Position numbers and translations under genes: made by a program. The notes under the pieces are model-generated. The model saw only the letters and a program-made list of their open reading frames with translations, was not told where the DNA came from and did not search any database. Shown piece after piece: positions 1 through 8,622 of a DNA stretch of 64,000 nucleotides (positions are counted from its first letter, which is position 1; the number at the start of each line of letters is the position of its first letter). Source of the stretch: Sphingopyxis sp. 113P3 (GTDB lineage: Bacteria > Pseudomonadota > Alphaproteobacteria > Sphingomonadales > Sphingomonadaceae); assembly GCF_001278035.1 (NCBI RefSeq), contig NZ_CP009452.1:777501-841500 (forward strand), given 5' to 3'.

Positions 1-103
1 ATACAGCGACGCTGGCCGCCAGAAAGATCAGGGCCAGGATCAGCCCATATTCAACGGCTGTCGCGGCCCTGGTCGACCGCATCAGCCCTTTCATCATATT
101 CAT
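1..103 (-). CDS. Flp/Fap family type IVb pilin, N-terminal part (runs off the window)
   Basis: Only the first 34 codons are present. The start ATG at 103-101 follows a GGTGGAG ribosome site. The peptide begins MNMMKGLMRSTRAATAVEYG and runs into a hydrophobic helix. The AVEYGLI segment is the processing and assembly signature of Flp pilins: the prepilin peptidase cuts before the hydrophobic stretch, and the conserved Glu is needed for assembly. Flp pilins are secreted by Tad machinery for surface attachment. The gene is divergent from the Nudix gene. No tad genes are visible because the window ends here. Confidence 0.85.
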   Translation of the reverse strand, partial: MNMMKGLMRSTRAATAVEYGLILALIFLAASVAV

Positions 104-167
104 TGCTCCACCCCTACCGACATTATAGTTCCCGAGGGTTCCATGTTCGCACAGGAAGGTTAACGAT

Positions 168-596
168 TTGTCCGCGCTTTCGCCTCCGAAATTGCCGCAA
201 AACTGTCTCATTGTGGTCGCGGTCGCACTCGTCGACAAGGATGGGCGCCTGCTTGTCCAGCAGCGGCCTGAGGGCAAGTCGATGGCGGGCTTATGGGAAT
301 TTCCCGGCGGCAAGATCGAACCGGGTGAAACGCCCGAGGCGGCGCTGGTGCGGGAACTTCGGGAAGAATTGGCGATCGACGTCGAAGCGGCGTGCCTTGC
401 ACCTGCGTGTTTCGCGAGCGACGCATTGGGCGAGAGCCACCTCCTTTTGTTGCTTTACGTCTGCCGCAAATGGCAGGGCGCGCCGGAGCCAATCCACGCG
501 AGCGCGCTGCGCTGGGTACGGCCGGTCGAACTCCACGCACTGGCGATGCCGCCCGCCGACAAGCCCCTTATCGGTCTTTTAGAAGCGCTTCTTTGA
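168..596 (+). CDS. mutT: MutT-like (d)NTP pyrophosphohydrolase, Nudix family
   Basis: A 142-residue Nudix hydrolase of the MutT type, which hydrolyses oxidised nucleotides such as 8-oxo-dGTP to the monophosphate and so limits mutation. The Nudix box is clear at about residues 44-66: GGKIEPGE, then REL, then REELAID, matching GX5EX7REUXEEXGU. The start is TTG at 168, chosen because AGGAAGG lies eight bases upstream and the family fold begins right after it. The stop (594-596) abuts the stop of the convergent methyltransferase (597-599), so the two genes end tail to tail with no spacer. Confidence 0.88.
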   Translation: MSALSPPKLPQNCLIVVAVALVDKDGRLLVQQRPEGKSMAGLWEFPGGKIEPGETPEAALVRELREELAIDVEAACLAPACFASDALGESHLLLLLYVCRKWQGAPEPIHASALRWVRPVELHALAMPPADKPLIGLLEALL

Positions 597-1448
597 TCAG
601 GGTTTCGGCTTCAGGGCGTCCGCGAGCGAGGCTGCGCCGCTGCCGCGGCGGGCCGGGCGCGGCTGGTCGGGATGGGGTGCCCAGCCGCTGAAATGAACGA
701 GGCGAAATTGCTCGGCTATCCGGCCGTCGGGGTCGGCCTGCGCGGCGAATGCAGCGGCAATGCGAGCGGCTTCCTCGCGCGAAAGCGGCGGCGGCGCGGG
801 CGTCAGCCGGCTTGCAAGCCCGGCGGCGCGCAGATCGCGCACCAACGCGAACCAGTCTCGATAGCGCACCGTCAGCCCCTCCACGTCGACCACCGGCATC
901 GCAAAGCCGATGCGCTGGAGCAGATTTCCCATCGCTGAAAGGTCAATCTGCGGATGCAGGCGCGCGATCGGACGCACGCCTTCACTCATCACCGCACGTC
1001 GCAGCTGCGGGAGGCTGCCGTCGCCAACGAAGGCCCCGAGCAGAAGCCCGTCGGGCGCCAGCAGCGCCCGCAGGCGCACCAGCGCTCCGGGAACATCGTT
1101 GACGCTGTCGAGCCCGCCCGGCCAGACGATCAGGTCGAAGCTTGCAAAGGGCAGATCGACGCGGTCGGCCTCGGCCACAATCGCATCGCTGTGCGCCGCG
1201 AGGCCTGGAGCTGCCTCGAGGATGCTGAGCCGGGTGCCCATGGCGCGCAATTGATCGGCAAGCGCGGCGTCATGCGCCCCAATCAGCAAAGTACGCGGAA
1301 AGTCGCGCGTCACCATCGACAAGCGATCGAGCAGGGTCTCGGCGATGATGGGGGCAAGAAAATTGGCGCCCGCGGGCAAGCGCGCCATCCGGTCTCGCTG
1401 GGAGCGATGGCGCTTGGGGGAGAAGAGCAGGGCGGGGGTGTCGGACAT
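597..1448 (-). CDS. SAM-dependent methyltransferase, BioC/NDUFAF5-like
   Basis: A 283-residue class I methyltransferase. The N-terminal part (SPKRHRSQRDRMARL) matches the family of BioC-like proteins related to mitochondrial NDUFAF5. A Rossmann-type motif I is degenerate (LLIGAHDAAL), followed by an acidic region and FDLIVWPGGLDSVNDVPGAL, the usual motif II/III region of this group. The ATG at 1448 (MSDTPALLF) fits the family start; the reading frame stays open far upstream, but that extension is not family-like. The substrate is unknown. NDUFAF5 itself hydroxylates an arginine, so methylation is assumed rather than shown. Confidence 0.8.
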   Translation of the reverse strand: MSDTPALLFSPKRHRSQRDRMARLPAGANFLAPIIAETLLDRLSMVTRDFPRTLLIGAHDAALADQLRAMGTRLSILEAAPGLAAHSDAIVAEADRVDLPFASFDLIVWPGGLDSVNDVPGALVRLRALLAPDGLLLGAFVGDGSLPQLRRAVMSEGVRPIARLHPQIDLSAMGNLLQRIGFAMPVVDVEGLTVRYRDWFALVRDLRAAGLASRLTPAPPPLSREEAARIAAAFAAQADPDGRIAEQFRLVHFSGWAPHPDQPRPARRGSGAASLADALKPKP

Positions 1449-1652
1449 CGCGCGCTTGTGCCGCCTCCGCCAAGGGTTCACAAGTCCGGCATCGGCGAAG
1501 CGCGCCGATCGCACCTTGTGTCTTGCGGGATTTTGCAAGATCTTTCTCACCAGGCCTGACGTTGCCAAGCACGCTTCTGAGGCAAGTCGGAGGCGCCCAG
1601 ACTGCATTTCTTGCTGCATACGCGTCATCCGATGCCAAATCCGGCAACCTAT

Positions 1653-1681
1653 TTGACATTGCCGCGCTTGATTCCGATATG
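1653..1681 (+). promoter_or_regulatory. Candidate sigma-70-type promoter for grxC
   Basis: TTGACA at 1653-1658, a 17-base spacer, then GATATG at 1676-1681, about 28 bases before the grxC start. The -35 is a perfect match and the -10 is weak. It lies in the 261-base gap 1449-1709, which holds no convincing gene; in many relatives a comF gene sits here. Confidence 0.45.
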
Positions 1682-1709
1682 CAGGGGGAAAGGATGACAG
1701 GATAGCCGC

Positions 1710-1970
1710 ATGGCGACAATCGAAGTCTATACGAAATTTCTCTGCCCCTACTGCACGCGCGCGAAAGCGCTGCTCGAGAAGAAGGGGGCAGAGTATCGCG
1801 AGATCGACGTGTCGATGGATCGCGCTGGCCTTGACGCGATGATCGAGCGCGCCGGTGGCCGCCGGACGGTGCCGCAAATCTTCATCGACGGGCGTCACAT
1901 CGGGGGAAGCGACGATCTCGCTGCGCTCGATGCGCGCGGCGAGCTGGATCCGCTCCTGGGGCTTGGCTGA
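1710..1970 (+). CDS. grxC: Glutaredoxin 3
   Basis: An 86-residue monothiol/dithiol oxidoreductase of the thioredoxin fold. The dithiol active site CPYC is at residues 11-14, the cis-proline segment TVPQIFIDG at about 51-59, and the GSH-binding GGSDDL motif at about 64-69. It reduces protein disulfides and glutathione mixed disulfides in the cytosol using glutathione. It is full length for the family. The DUF1178 gene starts one base after its stop, so the two are probably co-transcribed, an order common in alphaproteobacteria. Confidence 0.95.
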   Translation: MATIEVYTKFLCPYCTRAKALLEKKGAEYREIDVSMDRAGLDAMIERAGGRRTVPQIFIDGRHIGGSDDLAALDARGELDPLLGLG

Positions 1971-1971
1971 G

Positions 1972-2442
1972 ATGATTGTCTTCGATCTGCGCTGCAGCGC
2001 CGGTGACCACCGGTTCGAGGCCTGGTTTGCGAGCAGTGAGAGCTTTGCCGACCAGCAGGCACGCGGACTGATTGCGTGCCCGGTGTGCGGCGACGCCGGG
2101 GTCGAAAAGGCTGTAATGGCGCCGCGGGTCGCCGTGAAATCGAACCGTCAACCCGATGCGGCGACTCCGCCCCCCGCGCATGCGGAACCGGAGGGAGCGC
2201 CGCACGAGATGGTTCGCAGACTGATCGCCGACATCGCGGCGAAGCAGGCCGAAATGCTGCCCCGATCGCGTTGGGTAGGCCGTGACTTCGTTGATGCGGC
2301 GCGCGCTATGCACGAGGGCCGGGTCCCGGAAGACCTGATCCATGGGCAGGCTTCACCCGAAGAGGCGCAGGCGCTGCGCGACGACGGGATTGCCGCGGTG
2401 CCCCTTCTCGTCCCCTTCGTCCCGCCCGACGCGGTTAATTGA
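1972..2442 (+). CDS. DUF1178 family protein
   Basis: A 156-residue protein beginning MIVFDLRCSAGDHRFEAWF, the hallmark of DUF1178. A CxxC pair (CPVCGDAGVEKAVMAPRV) follows at about residues 36-39, resembling a small zinc ribbon, and the C-terminal half contains the conserved SRWVGRDFVDAARAMHEG segment. The function of the family is not established. The start at 1972 lies one base after the grxC stop, pointing to translational coupling in an operon. Confidence 0.9.
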   Translation: MIVFDLRCSAGDHRFEAWFASSESFADQQARGLIACPVCGDAGVEKAVMAPRVAVKSNRQPDAATPPPAHAEPEGAPHEMVRRLIADIAAKQAEMLPRSRWVGRDFVDAARAMHEGRVPEDLIHGQASPEEAQALRDDGIAAVPLLVPFVPPDAVN

Positions 2443-2452
2443 CGCACGCCAA

Positions 2453-2481
2453 TTGACGCTCGGCGCCCGGTCCCGCTACAC
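2453..2481 (+). promoter_or_regulatory. Promoter of tRNA-Arg
   Basis: TTGACG at 2453-2458, a 17-base spacer and CTACAC at 2476-2481, the alphaproteobacterial housekeeping pattern. The mature tRNA begins 12 bases after the -10 element. Confidence 0.65.
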
Positions 2482-2492
2482 GAGCCGCCGGC

Positions 2493-2569
2493 GCGCCCGT
2501 AGCTCAGCAGGATAGAGCATCAGATTCCTAATCTGGGGGCCACAGGTTCGAATCCTGTCGGGCGCACCA
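2493..2569 (+). tRNA. tRNA-Arg (anticodon CCT)
   Basis: A complete 77-base cloverleaf. The acceptor GCGCCCG (2493-2499) pairs with CGGGCGC (2559-2565) and is followed by A and an encoded CCA. The D stem is GCTC/GAGC, the anticodon loop TTCCTAA carries CCT at 2527-2529, and the T loop is GTTCGAA. A recombinase module lies just downstream, so this gene is the likely integration target of the island. A repeated copy of its 3' end was not found elsewhere in the window. Confidence 0.95.
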
Positions 2570-2587
2570 TTCTCGAACAGGTCCGTA

Positions 2588-3863
2588 CCGGACACATCGG
2601 TTACAGTTTATTCCGGAGACATAGGTAACAGTTTTGCTCCGAAGGGGGTAGGTGCTGGCTCAAGCCGGCATGTTTCATTGTCGAAGAAGCCGAGATCGTA
2701 ATTCATGAAGGTGACGAGCCAGATCTGATCGTCGACCTGTTTGATTCCGATTTTCTGTCCGGCGAAGACGGTGCTGAGGTTGACCTTCCTGCTATCGAAG
2801 CAGATTCGCCCGCAGGTTGTGACGATGACGGTCTTGTCATGGAACGGGTATTCGAGGTCGGGCAGCCCCTCATAGCTTCGGTCTGATCGGGTGTAGCACT
2901 CGGCTGGATAGCGCATTGCCAGCGCCTGGTGAGGGCGCTCATGATTGTAGATATCGACGAAGCGGTCGAAGCGGCCCTGCTGCTGGAGGAAGTTTGCGCA
3001 TGCAGGCCTGGTGGCCTCCTGTTTAAGGGTCAGGTGCATGCGCTCGTGTCGCCCGTTCTGTTGGGGGCAACCGGGTTTGATGCGCTCGATCCCGATGCCC
3101 AGGCGCAGCCACCAGACGGAGAGACGGCTGAGGCCGAACAAGGCGTGAGCACTGGCAAAGGGCACCCCATTGTCGGTGCGGATTGCCTTGGGCAGGCCAT
3201 ATTCCTTGAAGATGCGCTCGAACACACTGATTGCGAACACCTCCTTGGTGGTTGCGAGGGCTTCGCAGCCGAGCAGATATCGACTGGCTGAGTCGGTCAC
3301 CGTCAGCGGATAGCAATATCTCTTGTCGGCGAGCATGAACTCGCCCTTGTAGTCGGCGCACCAAAGATCGTTGGGTGCCAGCGGCCGGGAGAGCGGCGTT
3401 CCCTCGGCCTTGTAGCGCCGGCGTCGCCTTCGCTTCACCAGCCCATTGCGGTCGAGCACGGCGTGAACGGTGCTGATCGCGGGGCACTGGAGCTCAGGAT
3501 AATGGCGCCTGAGCTTCTCACGGATCTTGGGAGCGCCCCAGCTGGGCCATTCGCGCTTCAGCTCGATGATCTGCTTCTCGATCTGGAACGGAAGCTGGTT
3601 GGCCTGGCGGTAGGGCCGGCGACTGCGGTCTGTCAGGCCTGACAGACCGCAGTCCTTGTAGCGCTCGAAGATCTTGTAGCCCGTTTTGCGGGAGATATCG
3701 AACTCCCGGCACAGCGGCGCCATCTTCTCGCCGTCCAACAGGCGCGCCACAAAGCGGAGACGCTCGTCCATTTTGTCACACTCCTTCCACGGCACTTTGC
3801 CCTCCTGCAAAGGCCAGAAGTGTAACCCATCTGTCCGGTACGGAATGTCACCCATCTCTCGGG
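2588..3863 (-). mobile_element. IS481-family insertion sequence with doubled terminal repeats
   Basis: The element carries one transposase on the minus strand. Each end has two copies of a CCGGAnAnATnGGTnACA-type repeat spaced 25 bases apart: 2588-2605 and 2613-2630 on the left, and inverted at 3821-3838 and 3846-3863 on the right. A 24-base match with two mismatches also links 2582-2605 with 3821-3844. No clear target duplication was seen. The element lies between the tRNA and the serine recombinase and removes the end of the latter. The exact outer boundary is uncertain by about 10 bases. Confidence 0.75.
2608..3771 (-). CDS. IS481-family transposase (DDE integrase core)
   Basis: A 387-residue transposase with an N-terminal helix-turn-helix (residues about 1-60, ISRKTGYKIFERY) and an rve-type integrase core. 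The catalytic acids are visible as LWCADYKGEF, RTDNGVPF and the Glu in NGRHERMHLTLKQE, followed by the NHERPHQAL motif typical of the family. The ATG at 3771 is preceded by AAGGAG nine bases upstream, so this start is preferred to the longer frame that begins inside the terminal repeat. The gene looks intact. Confidence 0.9.
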   Translation of the reverse strand: MDERLRFVARLLDGEKMAPLCREFDISRKTGYKIFERYKDCGLSGLTDRSRRPYRQANQLPFQIEKQIIELKREWPSWGAPKIREKLRRHYPELQCPAISTVHAVLDRNGLVKRRRRRRYKAEGTPLSRPLAPNDLWCADYKGEFMLADKRYCYPLTVTDSASRYLLGCEALATTKEVFAISVFERIFKEYGLPKAIRTDNGVPFASAHALFGLSRLSVWWLRLGIGIERIKPGCPQQNGRHERMHLTLKQEATRPACANFLQQQGRFDRFVDIYNHERPHQALAMRYPAECYTRSDRSYEGLPDLEYPFHDKTVIVTTCGRICFDSRKVNLSTVFAGQKIGIKQVDDQIWLVTFMNYDLGFFDNETCRLEPAPTPFGAKLLPMSPE

Positions 3864-5441
3864 AAGGGCAACAAAAGAGAGAACTGCGGGCGTGGTTTTG
3901 GCCACGCCCGCTGCCGCACTCCGGGCCAGCACGGCTTTGGAGCCACTGATGCGGATTTCATGGGGTTGGACACGGACCTCGCTGAGTAGCAGCCGGGCAT
4001 AAGCCTGGCGCAGATCAGGCGGACCGTGATGGAGCTTGTCGCGCAGGAGCAGCGCCAGCTTCTCGATCTTGGCGGGCGTGATCACCGGCTCGGCCATAGC
4101 CAGACGACGGGTGAGATCGGAAACCTGCTCGGCGAGTTCATCGCGCCGGAACCGCAGATTGACCAACCGCTCGCGCATTGAAGCGTCCTCGGCATCCATT
4201 AGGCCCTTCTCGACCAGTTCCAGCAGCCGGGTGATTCCCGCTTCGGTTTCCTTGTGGTCTTGGCGCATCTGCCGCAGCCGATCGCGGTTGCGATCCTCGC
4301 GTTCGATCGCCGTGCGCAGATAGTCACTGAGCAGGCTCACGAGATGCTCGGGCTGCAGTATCTGCTTCGTCACCTCGCCGATTACGATCCCGTCGAGCTT
4401 GTCCATCGGCATACGCAGACCCTTGCAGCCGAAGGGGCCTTCCTTGAGGCGGCGCGAGCAGCAGTAATAGCGATACTGCCCGCCCTTGCCGGTGTTCTGG
4501 ATCAACGCAGCGCCGCAGTGGCCGCATCGGGCCACCCCAGCGAGCAGCGTCGGCGTGTTGACCAGGCGCGGCGCCACCCGCTTGGGCGCGCGGCTTTGCA
4601 GAAGCGCCTGCGCGGCGTTGAAAGTCTTTTCGTCGATGATCGCCGGGACAGCGAGCGGTATCCATTCGGAAGGATGACGGGGCCGGTCATTCCGGCTGTC
4701 GGTGCGATTGAAGTAATGCTGCCCATGATAGGTGCTCGCTGTCAGAATGGCATGAACGCCTCCGGTCGAGAACCTGCGTCCCCGCCGCAATATGCCGCGC
4801 TCGTTGAGCCATGTGGCAATCGCCTTCACGCCCATCGGTCGCCCATCCACGCCTGCTGCCATATCGAAGATCATGCGGACGACGCGCGCCTCGGCGTCGT
4901 TGACGACCAGCACCTTCTTGTCCTTGCTGCCTCGCCGCTCTGCGATCTCGACGCCATAGCCATAGGGCGGTCGTGAGCCGTTCCAGAAGCCCTGCCGGGC
5001 GTTCTCCAGCATGGCGCGGTGAACGTGTTTCGCGGTCTCCCGGCTCTGATGCTCGTCGAAGATGTGCAGCAGCTTGCGGAACATCTCGCCCGTGGGGTCC
5101 TGTCCAACCTCCTGCGTGATCGAGACCAGTTCGACCCCGGCCTTACGCAACTCGCGGATGTAGAGTTCGGAATGCAGCGAGTCGCGGCTGAACCGGCTCA
5201 GCGAATGCACGACCACGAGATCGAAGGGTTTGTCCGTGCGCTTCGCCGTGTGGATCATTTCCTGGAAGACAGGCCGGTCTTCATCGAGCGCCGAGGCGCC
5301 GGGCTCGGAGAAAACTCGGACGACCTCGATGCTCTGCCGCTGACACCATGTGCGGCACTGGGCGATCTGGTCGGGGATCGACAGGTCGCGCTCGGCCTGA
5401 CGGGTCGTCGATACGCGGACATATATTGCTGCCCGGGTCAT
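3864..5441 (-). pseudogene. Large serine recombinase, 3' end lost to the IS481 element
   Basis: About 526 native residues remain of a large serine recombinase. The resolvase domain begins MTRAAIYVRVSTTRQAERD with the catalytic Ser at 11, and the RFSRDSLHSE helix follows. A recombinase domain, a zinc ribbon (CGHCG, then YYCCSRR and C) at about 320-350 and a coiled-coil region (about 395-450) come next. The frame then reads into the IS481 terminal repeat and continues as foreign sequence to 3633. The start overlaps the preceding tyrosine recombinase stop (ATGA). Activity of the truncated protein is possible, since the loss is C-terminal of the zinc ribbon and coiled coil. Confidence 0.85.
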
Positions 5442-6496
5442 GATTCTTCTCCCCGCAGCTTGCGAATGACGTCGGCGTGGCGCGAGTAGGCGGTGAAGCT
5501 GGTCGCCTGGTTGTAGTATTTCTGGCTCGAAACCGGCGTCATATGGCCGAGCAGATGCTTGGTCATGCCGATCAGTTCTGGGCGCTCAAGAGCAACTTCG
5601 GTGGCCGCGCAGTCGCGGAACAGGTGCGGAGAGAGGTCTCGTCCGAAGTGCTTGCGCGTGGTCTTCGGCACGCGGATGCTGATGTCGTTGGCGGGCATCC
5701 GGCGACCCTGGCGTCCGATCCAGAGCCAGCTCTCATCCGGGATGCCGCTCTTGAGCAGGACGGGCCGAACCCGATCGAGATAGGTGAACGTCGCCCCTTT
5801 GAGCCGCTCGGGCACATAGCCGTCGAAGGCAACGCCCTTCTTGGTCTCTTCGCGAGGGATTGTGATCCTGATGCCGAAGTCGTCGACAAGCAGGTTATGG
5901 CCGAGCCGCAGGTCCGCGAGATTGCGCCGGCGCCAGGGCCGATGGGCAAGCAGGCCGATGATCAATCCGTCGCGATAGATGGGAGCGCCGCTGCGACGGC
6001 TGCGCCGCAACTCTTCCAGGCCGATATCCATCAGCCTGTCGGATAGCAGGATGATGTCAGCGACCCGGACCATGCGCGGCAGCTTGGGGCGCGACGGCTT
6101 GGCGGTGTTCGTCATCCGGTGCGCGAGCTTGGTCAGCCAGTCCACGCCGTCGGGCGGTGCGCAGGCCCGCAGGACGTAGGCCATGCCCCGAACGGCGCTC
6201 GCGACCGTCGTTTCCGCGCGGCCAACGCTATATTCGGTGATGAATGCCCTGATCAGGTCCCGCGTCACACGGTGACAGGGATGTGCGAGGGGATCGAGCT
6301 GGCCGCTTCTGTCCAGCCAGCCGACCAACATGCCATACCCCCGCTCACACATCTTCATGGTGGGCGAACGCCACCGCGCGGCAAAGCCGGCATCGTCATC
6401 GAACGGTCCGCTGGGCTGCCGGGCGGCCTGCCAGAGGGATCGATCGCGAGCAGGCCACTGATCGACCGGAAGCGGGGGGAATGCCTGTTTGATCAC
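5438..6496 (-). CDS. Tyrosine recombinase/integrase (352 residues)
   Basis: A site-specific recombinase with all tyrosine-family landmarks: the arginine motif in HRPWRRRNLADL (about residues 185-196), a basic beta-hairpin Lys region (EETKKGVAF), HLFRD with His291 and Arg294, LLGH with His318, and the nucleophile Tyr at about 327-328 (KYYNQ). It makes DNA strand exchange through a covalent phosphotyrosine. Both ends overlap neighbouring recombinase genes by ATGA, so three recombinases are translated from one message. In size it resembles TnpA of Tn554-like elements, but that is a comparison from memory. Confidence 0.88.
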   Translation of the reverse strand: MIKQAFPPLPVDQWPARDRSLWQAARQPSGPFDDDAGFAARWRSPTMKMCERGYGMLVGWLDRSGQLDPLAHPCHRVTRDLIRAFITEYSVGRAETTVASAVRGMAYVLRACAPPDGVDWLTKLAHRMTNTAKPSRPKLPRMVRVADIILLSDRLMDIGLEELRRSRRSGAPIYRDGLIIGLLAHRPWRRRNLADLRLGHNLLVDDFGIRITIPREETKKGVAFDGYVPERLKGATFTYLDRVRPVLLKSGIPDESWLWIGRQGRRMPANDISIRVPKTTRKHFGRDLSPHLFRDCAATEVALERPELIGMTKHLLGHMTPVSSQKYYNQATSFTAYSRHADVIRKLRGEES

Positions 6497-8217
6497 AGCA
6501 GGTCTCCCTCGTCGAAATCGTCGGTGATGCTGCTGCTCGATGGCTTGGACGGCCTGGCCGCATCTTTCGAACGCATCTCCTCGATCAGCCCATCGTAGCG
6601 GGCGAAGGCATCGTCGGTCAGCAGGCCCTCGTAGAAGCGGATCGTGGTCTCGATATTCTTGTGTCCGAGCAGGCGGCGCACGGTCTCATAGTCGCCGGGG
6701 TTGGCGAGGAGATAGAGATGGGCAGCAAGGTGCCGCATGAGATGGGCGTGGATGACCACGCCGATCTCGCGCCGGACGAAGCGGGCGAGCTGCTTTGAAA
6801 GGTTGGATGAGCCTTTACGCGCGCCCCGTTGCCCGACAAACAGGGCGGAGGTCGGTCCTTTCATGAGGACCGACCGAAACACGTTCACGTAACGGTCGAG
6901 AACGGCGCCAAGCTCTTCGCCGAGCTGAGCGTCGATGGCCCACTGGTTTTTCACTTCGCATGCCGGGATCGAGATGCGCCAACCTCCGATGCTGCCAGCG
7001 ATCGGAGGAATGATGGTGGTCGCAAGGTCCAGTTCCGAAGGGTTACGGATACGCATCGGCACATGCAGCAACAGGTCAAGCAGCGTGGCCATCTGCATCC
7101 GCTGGGCCTGCCGAACCGTGGGGGCGTTCACCGCTCTCAGGTCATCTGCGACCTTCAGAGGCAGGTTGAGCAGTTTGGTGCGAACCGACGGGTCGAACAG
7201 CGGAATAAGTCGCTCCCGGTTCTTCTCGCACATGCCGCTGGCCTTGAAGCGGACCTTCTTCGCCAGCTGCTTGAGCCTGGCGCGACTGTCTTTATCCAGA
7301 TCAAGATAGCGGGCGATGCTCAGGACGGCAGTAGTGATACCGTGCAAATCCATGCGGGCCTTGTCGTCCAACGGCCGTCCATCCAGCCGAAGCTCGAATG
7401 CCCGCTTTACGGTTGCGGGATCGACGACCGTGGCCAGCGACGGGAAGTCATCCGGAGACATGCCGTTATCGACCAGCGTGGTGAGCATCGCGCGGATACG
7501 GTTATGATAATTATCCAGCGTCACCGGCTTGATCGGGCGGTGCTCCTCATCGAACGGGTCGTCTTCCAGCATCCTCTCGCCGTAGGCGCGCAACTCGTCC
7601 TGGAGCGATTGTGGGAAGTCCTCCCAGCGCACGAGGCGCTTGCCGATCGGGTTGGGCGCGGGGATTGTCTGGTAGGATGATCCCTCCACCGCGATCGCGC
7701 GGTTCCATGCGCGGCGAGCGACATGACCGCGCTCACGCGGGTTGGTCTGGGTCATCTGCTGATCGAGATAGGCATAATAGGGGTCGAAAATAGCAGGCGA
7801 GACATCGTGCGGGCTGATCTCCCGGATCGAACACCAACCAGCAAAGCGGTGAATGTCGTCTCGATCACGTCTGCACAGCGGCGCAAGCAGTTGCTCCCAT
7901 TCGGAATTCGGTTTGAAATTGCGGCGCTGGCGATGGACTTTGACGCCCCCGATCTCCAATGCGTGGTTGAGCCGCGACAGGATGTTCGCCCAGCTTCCCT
8001 TCGTGTATCCGGCGAGCAACCAAGGGGCCTTTGCTCGAAGGGTGCGGATGGTGCCGGGATCGGCGATGATGTCGTCCGGTGTGAGGCCGCAGACCTTGGC
8101 GAAATTCCTGATGGCGGAACACAGTTCCCGCCGCTTCCACAGCGGGATTTCCGGCAGGCTCATGATCAGCTCGGCGAGCAAGCGAAGAGTCAAAGTGGGG
8201 GTGCTAGGCGCAGGCAT
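6493..8217 (-). CDS. Large tyrosine recombinase (574 residues)
   Basis: The first gene of the recombinase operon. The N-terminal 330 residues are DNA-binding core and arm regions. The catalytic domain shows MRIRNPSEL (Arg I), HLMRH with His492 and Arg495, LLGHKNIETT with His519 and the Tyr nucleophile at about 529 (IRFYEG). The tail is acidic and serine-rich. A GAGGAGG ribosome site lies eight to nine bases before the ATG at 8217. The stop overlaps the next recombinase start (ATGA). It presumably works with the 352-residue and serine recombinases on island ends. Confidence 0.88.
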   Translation of the reverse strand: MPAPSTPTLTLRLLAELIMSLPEIPLWKRRELCSAIRNFAKVCGLTPDDIIADPGTIRTLRAKAPWLLAGYTKGSWANILSRLNHALEIGGVKVHRQRRNFKPNSEWEQLLAPLCRRDRDDIHRFAGWCSIREISPHDVSPAIFDPYYAYLDQQMTQTNPRERGHVARRAWNRAIAVEGSSYQTIPAPNPIGKRLVRWEDFPQSLQDELRAYGERMLEDDPFDEEHRPIKPVTLDNYHNRIRAMLTTLVDNGMSPDDFPSLATVVDPATVKRAFELRLDGRPLDDKARMDLHGITTAVLSIARYLDLDKDSRARLKQLAKKVRFKASGMCEKNRERLIPLFDPSVRTKLLNLPLKVADDLRAVNAPTVRQAQRMQMATLLDLLLHVPMRIRNPSELDLATTIIPPIAGSIGGWRISIPACEVKNQWAIDAQLGEELGAVLDRYVNVFRSVLMKGPTSALFVGQRGARKGSSNLSKQLARFVRREIGVVIHAHLMRHLAAHLYLLANPGDYETVRRLLGHKNIETTIRFYEGLLTDDAFARYDGLIEEMRSKDAARPSKPSSSSITDDFDEGDLL

Positions 8218-8297
8218 GGTGAAGCCCTCCTCTTGGCAGGTAGATGACTGGTGATGACTGGTGTGATCAGGGGGGCGGATTGGTGATCCCCCCGGTG

Positions 8298-8318
8298 CCC
8301 ATTTTTATTGAAAATGGG
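8298..8318. repeat. Perfect 8-bp hairpin between excisionase and recombinase genes
   Basis: CCCATTTT, loop TATTG, AAAATGGG. It lies in the 159-base spacer between the excisionase-like gene and the recombinase operon. No T tract follows on either strand, so it is not a standard terminator; a recombinase or excisionase binding site is possible. Confidence 0.5.
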
Positions 8319-8376
8319 GCTTCAGGGTTTCACCAAACCCTTGATCCGTCCTCTGGCGACAGGACGGGGCAGGACA

Positions 8377-8622
8377 TCAGAGGTCCTGCGCGCAGCGCGC
8401 TTCGAATAGCGCGACGTTCGCCGCCGACACGCGAACGGCCCGTCCGATACGATGGGCGACAAGCTCGCCATTGTCGATCAGACGGCGAATATGCCGCTCG
8501 GACAGGCTCCACCGGACTGCAAGTTCGGCGACGGTGTAGAACGCCTTACGCCCCGACGGCAGCGGCGCGGGCGCCCGGTTTGCGACGGCGGCGGTTGTCT
8601 TCTTCGGTACGCGGATGGGCAT
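8377..8622 (-). CDS. Excisionase-like helix-turn-helix protein
   Basis: An 81-residue basic protein with a MerR-type winged helix of the excisionase family (residues about 27-75): FYTVAELAVRWSLSERHIRR is the helix-turn-helix, then LIDNGELVAHRIGRAVRVS is the wing. Such proteins bend DNA at attachment sites and set the direction of recombination, or act as regulators. Its position directly upstream of three recombinase genes in the same direction supports the excisionase role. The start has only a modest ribosome site. Confidence 0.8.
   Translation of the reverse strand: MPIRVPKKTTAAVANRAPAPLPSGRKAFYTVAELAVRWSLSERHIRRLIDNGELVAHRIGRAVRVSAANVALFEARCAQDL

Noticed and set aside
597..1898. Long minus-strand frame (433 residues) for the methyltransferase
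   Set aside because: The part above 1448 has no family similarity and overlaps the grxC gene; MSDTPALL at 1448 fits the family start.
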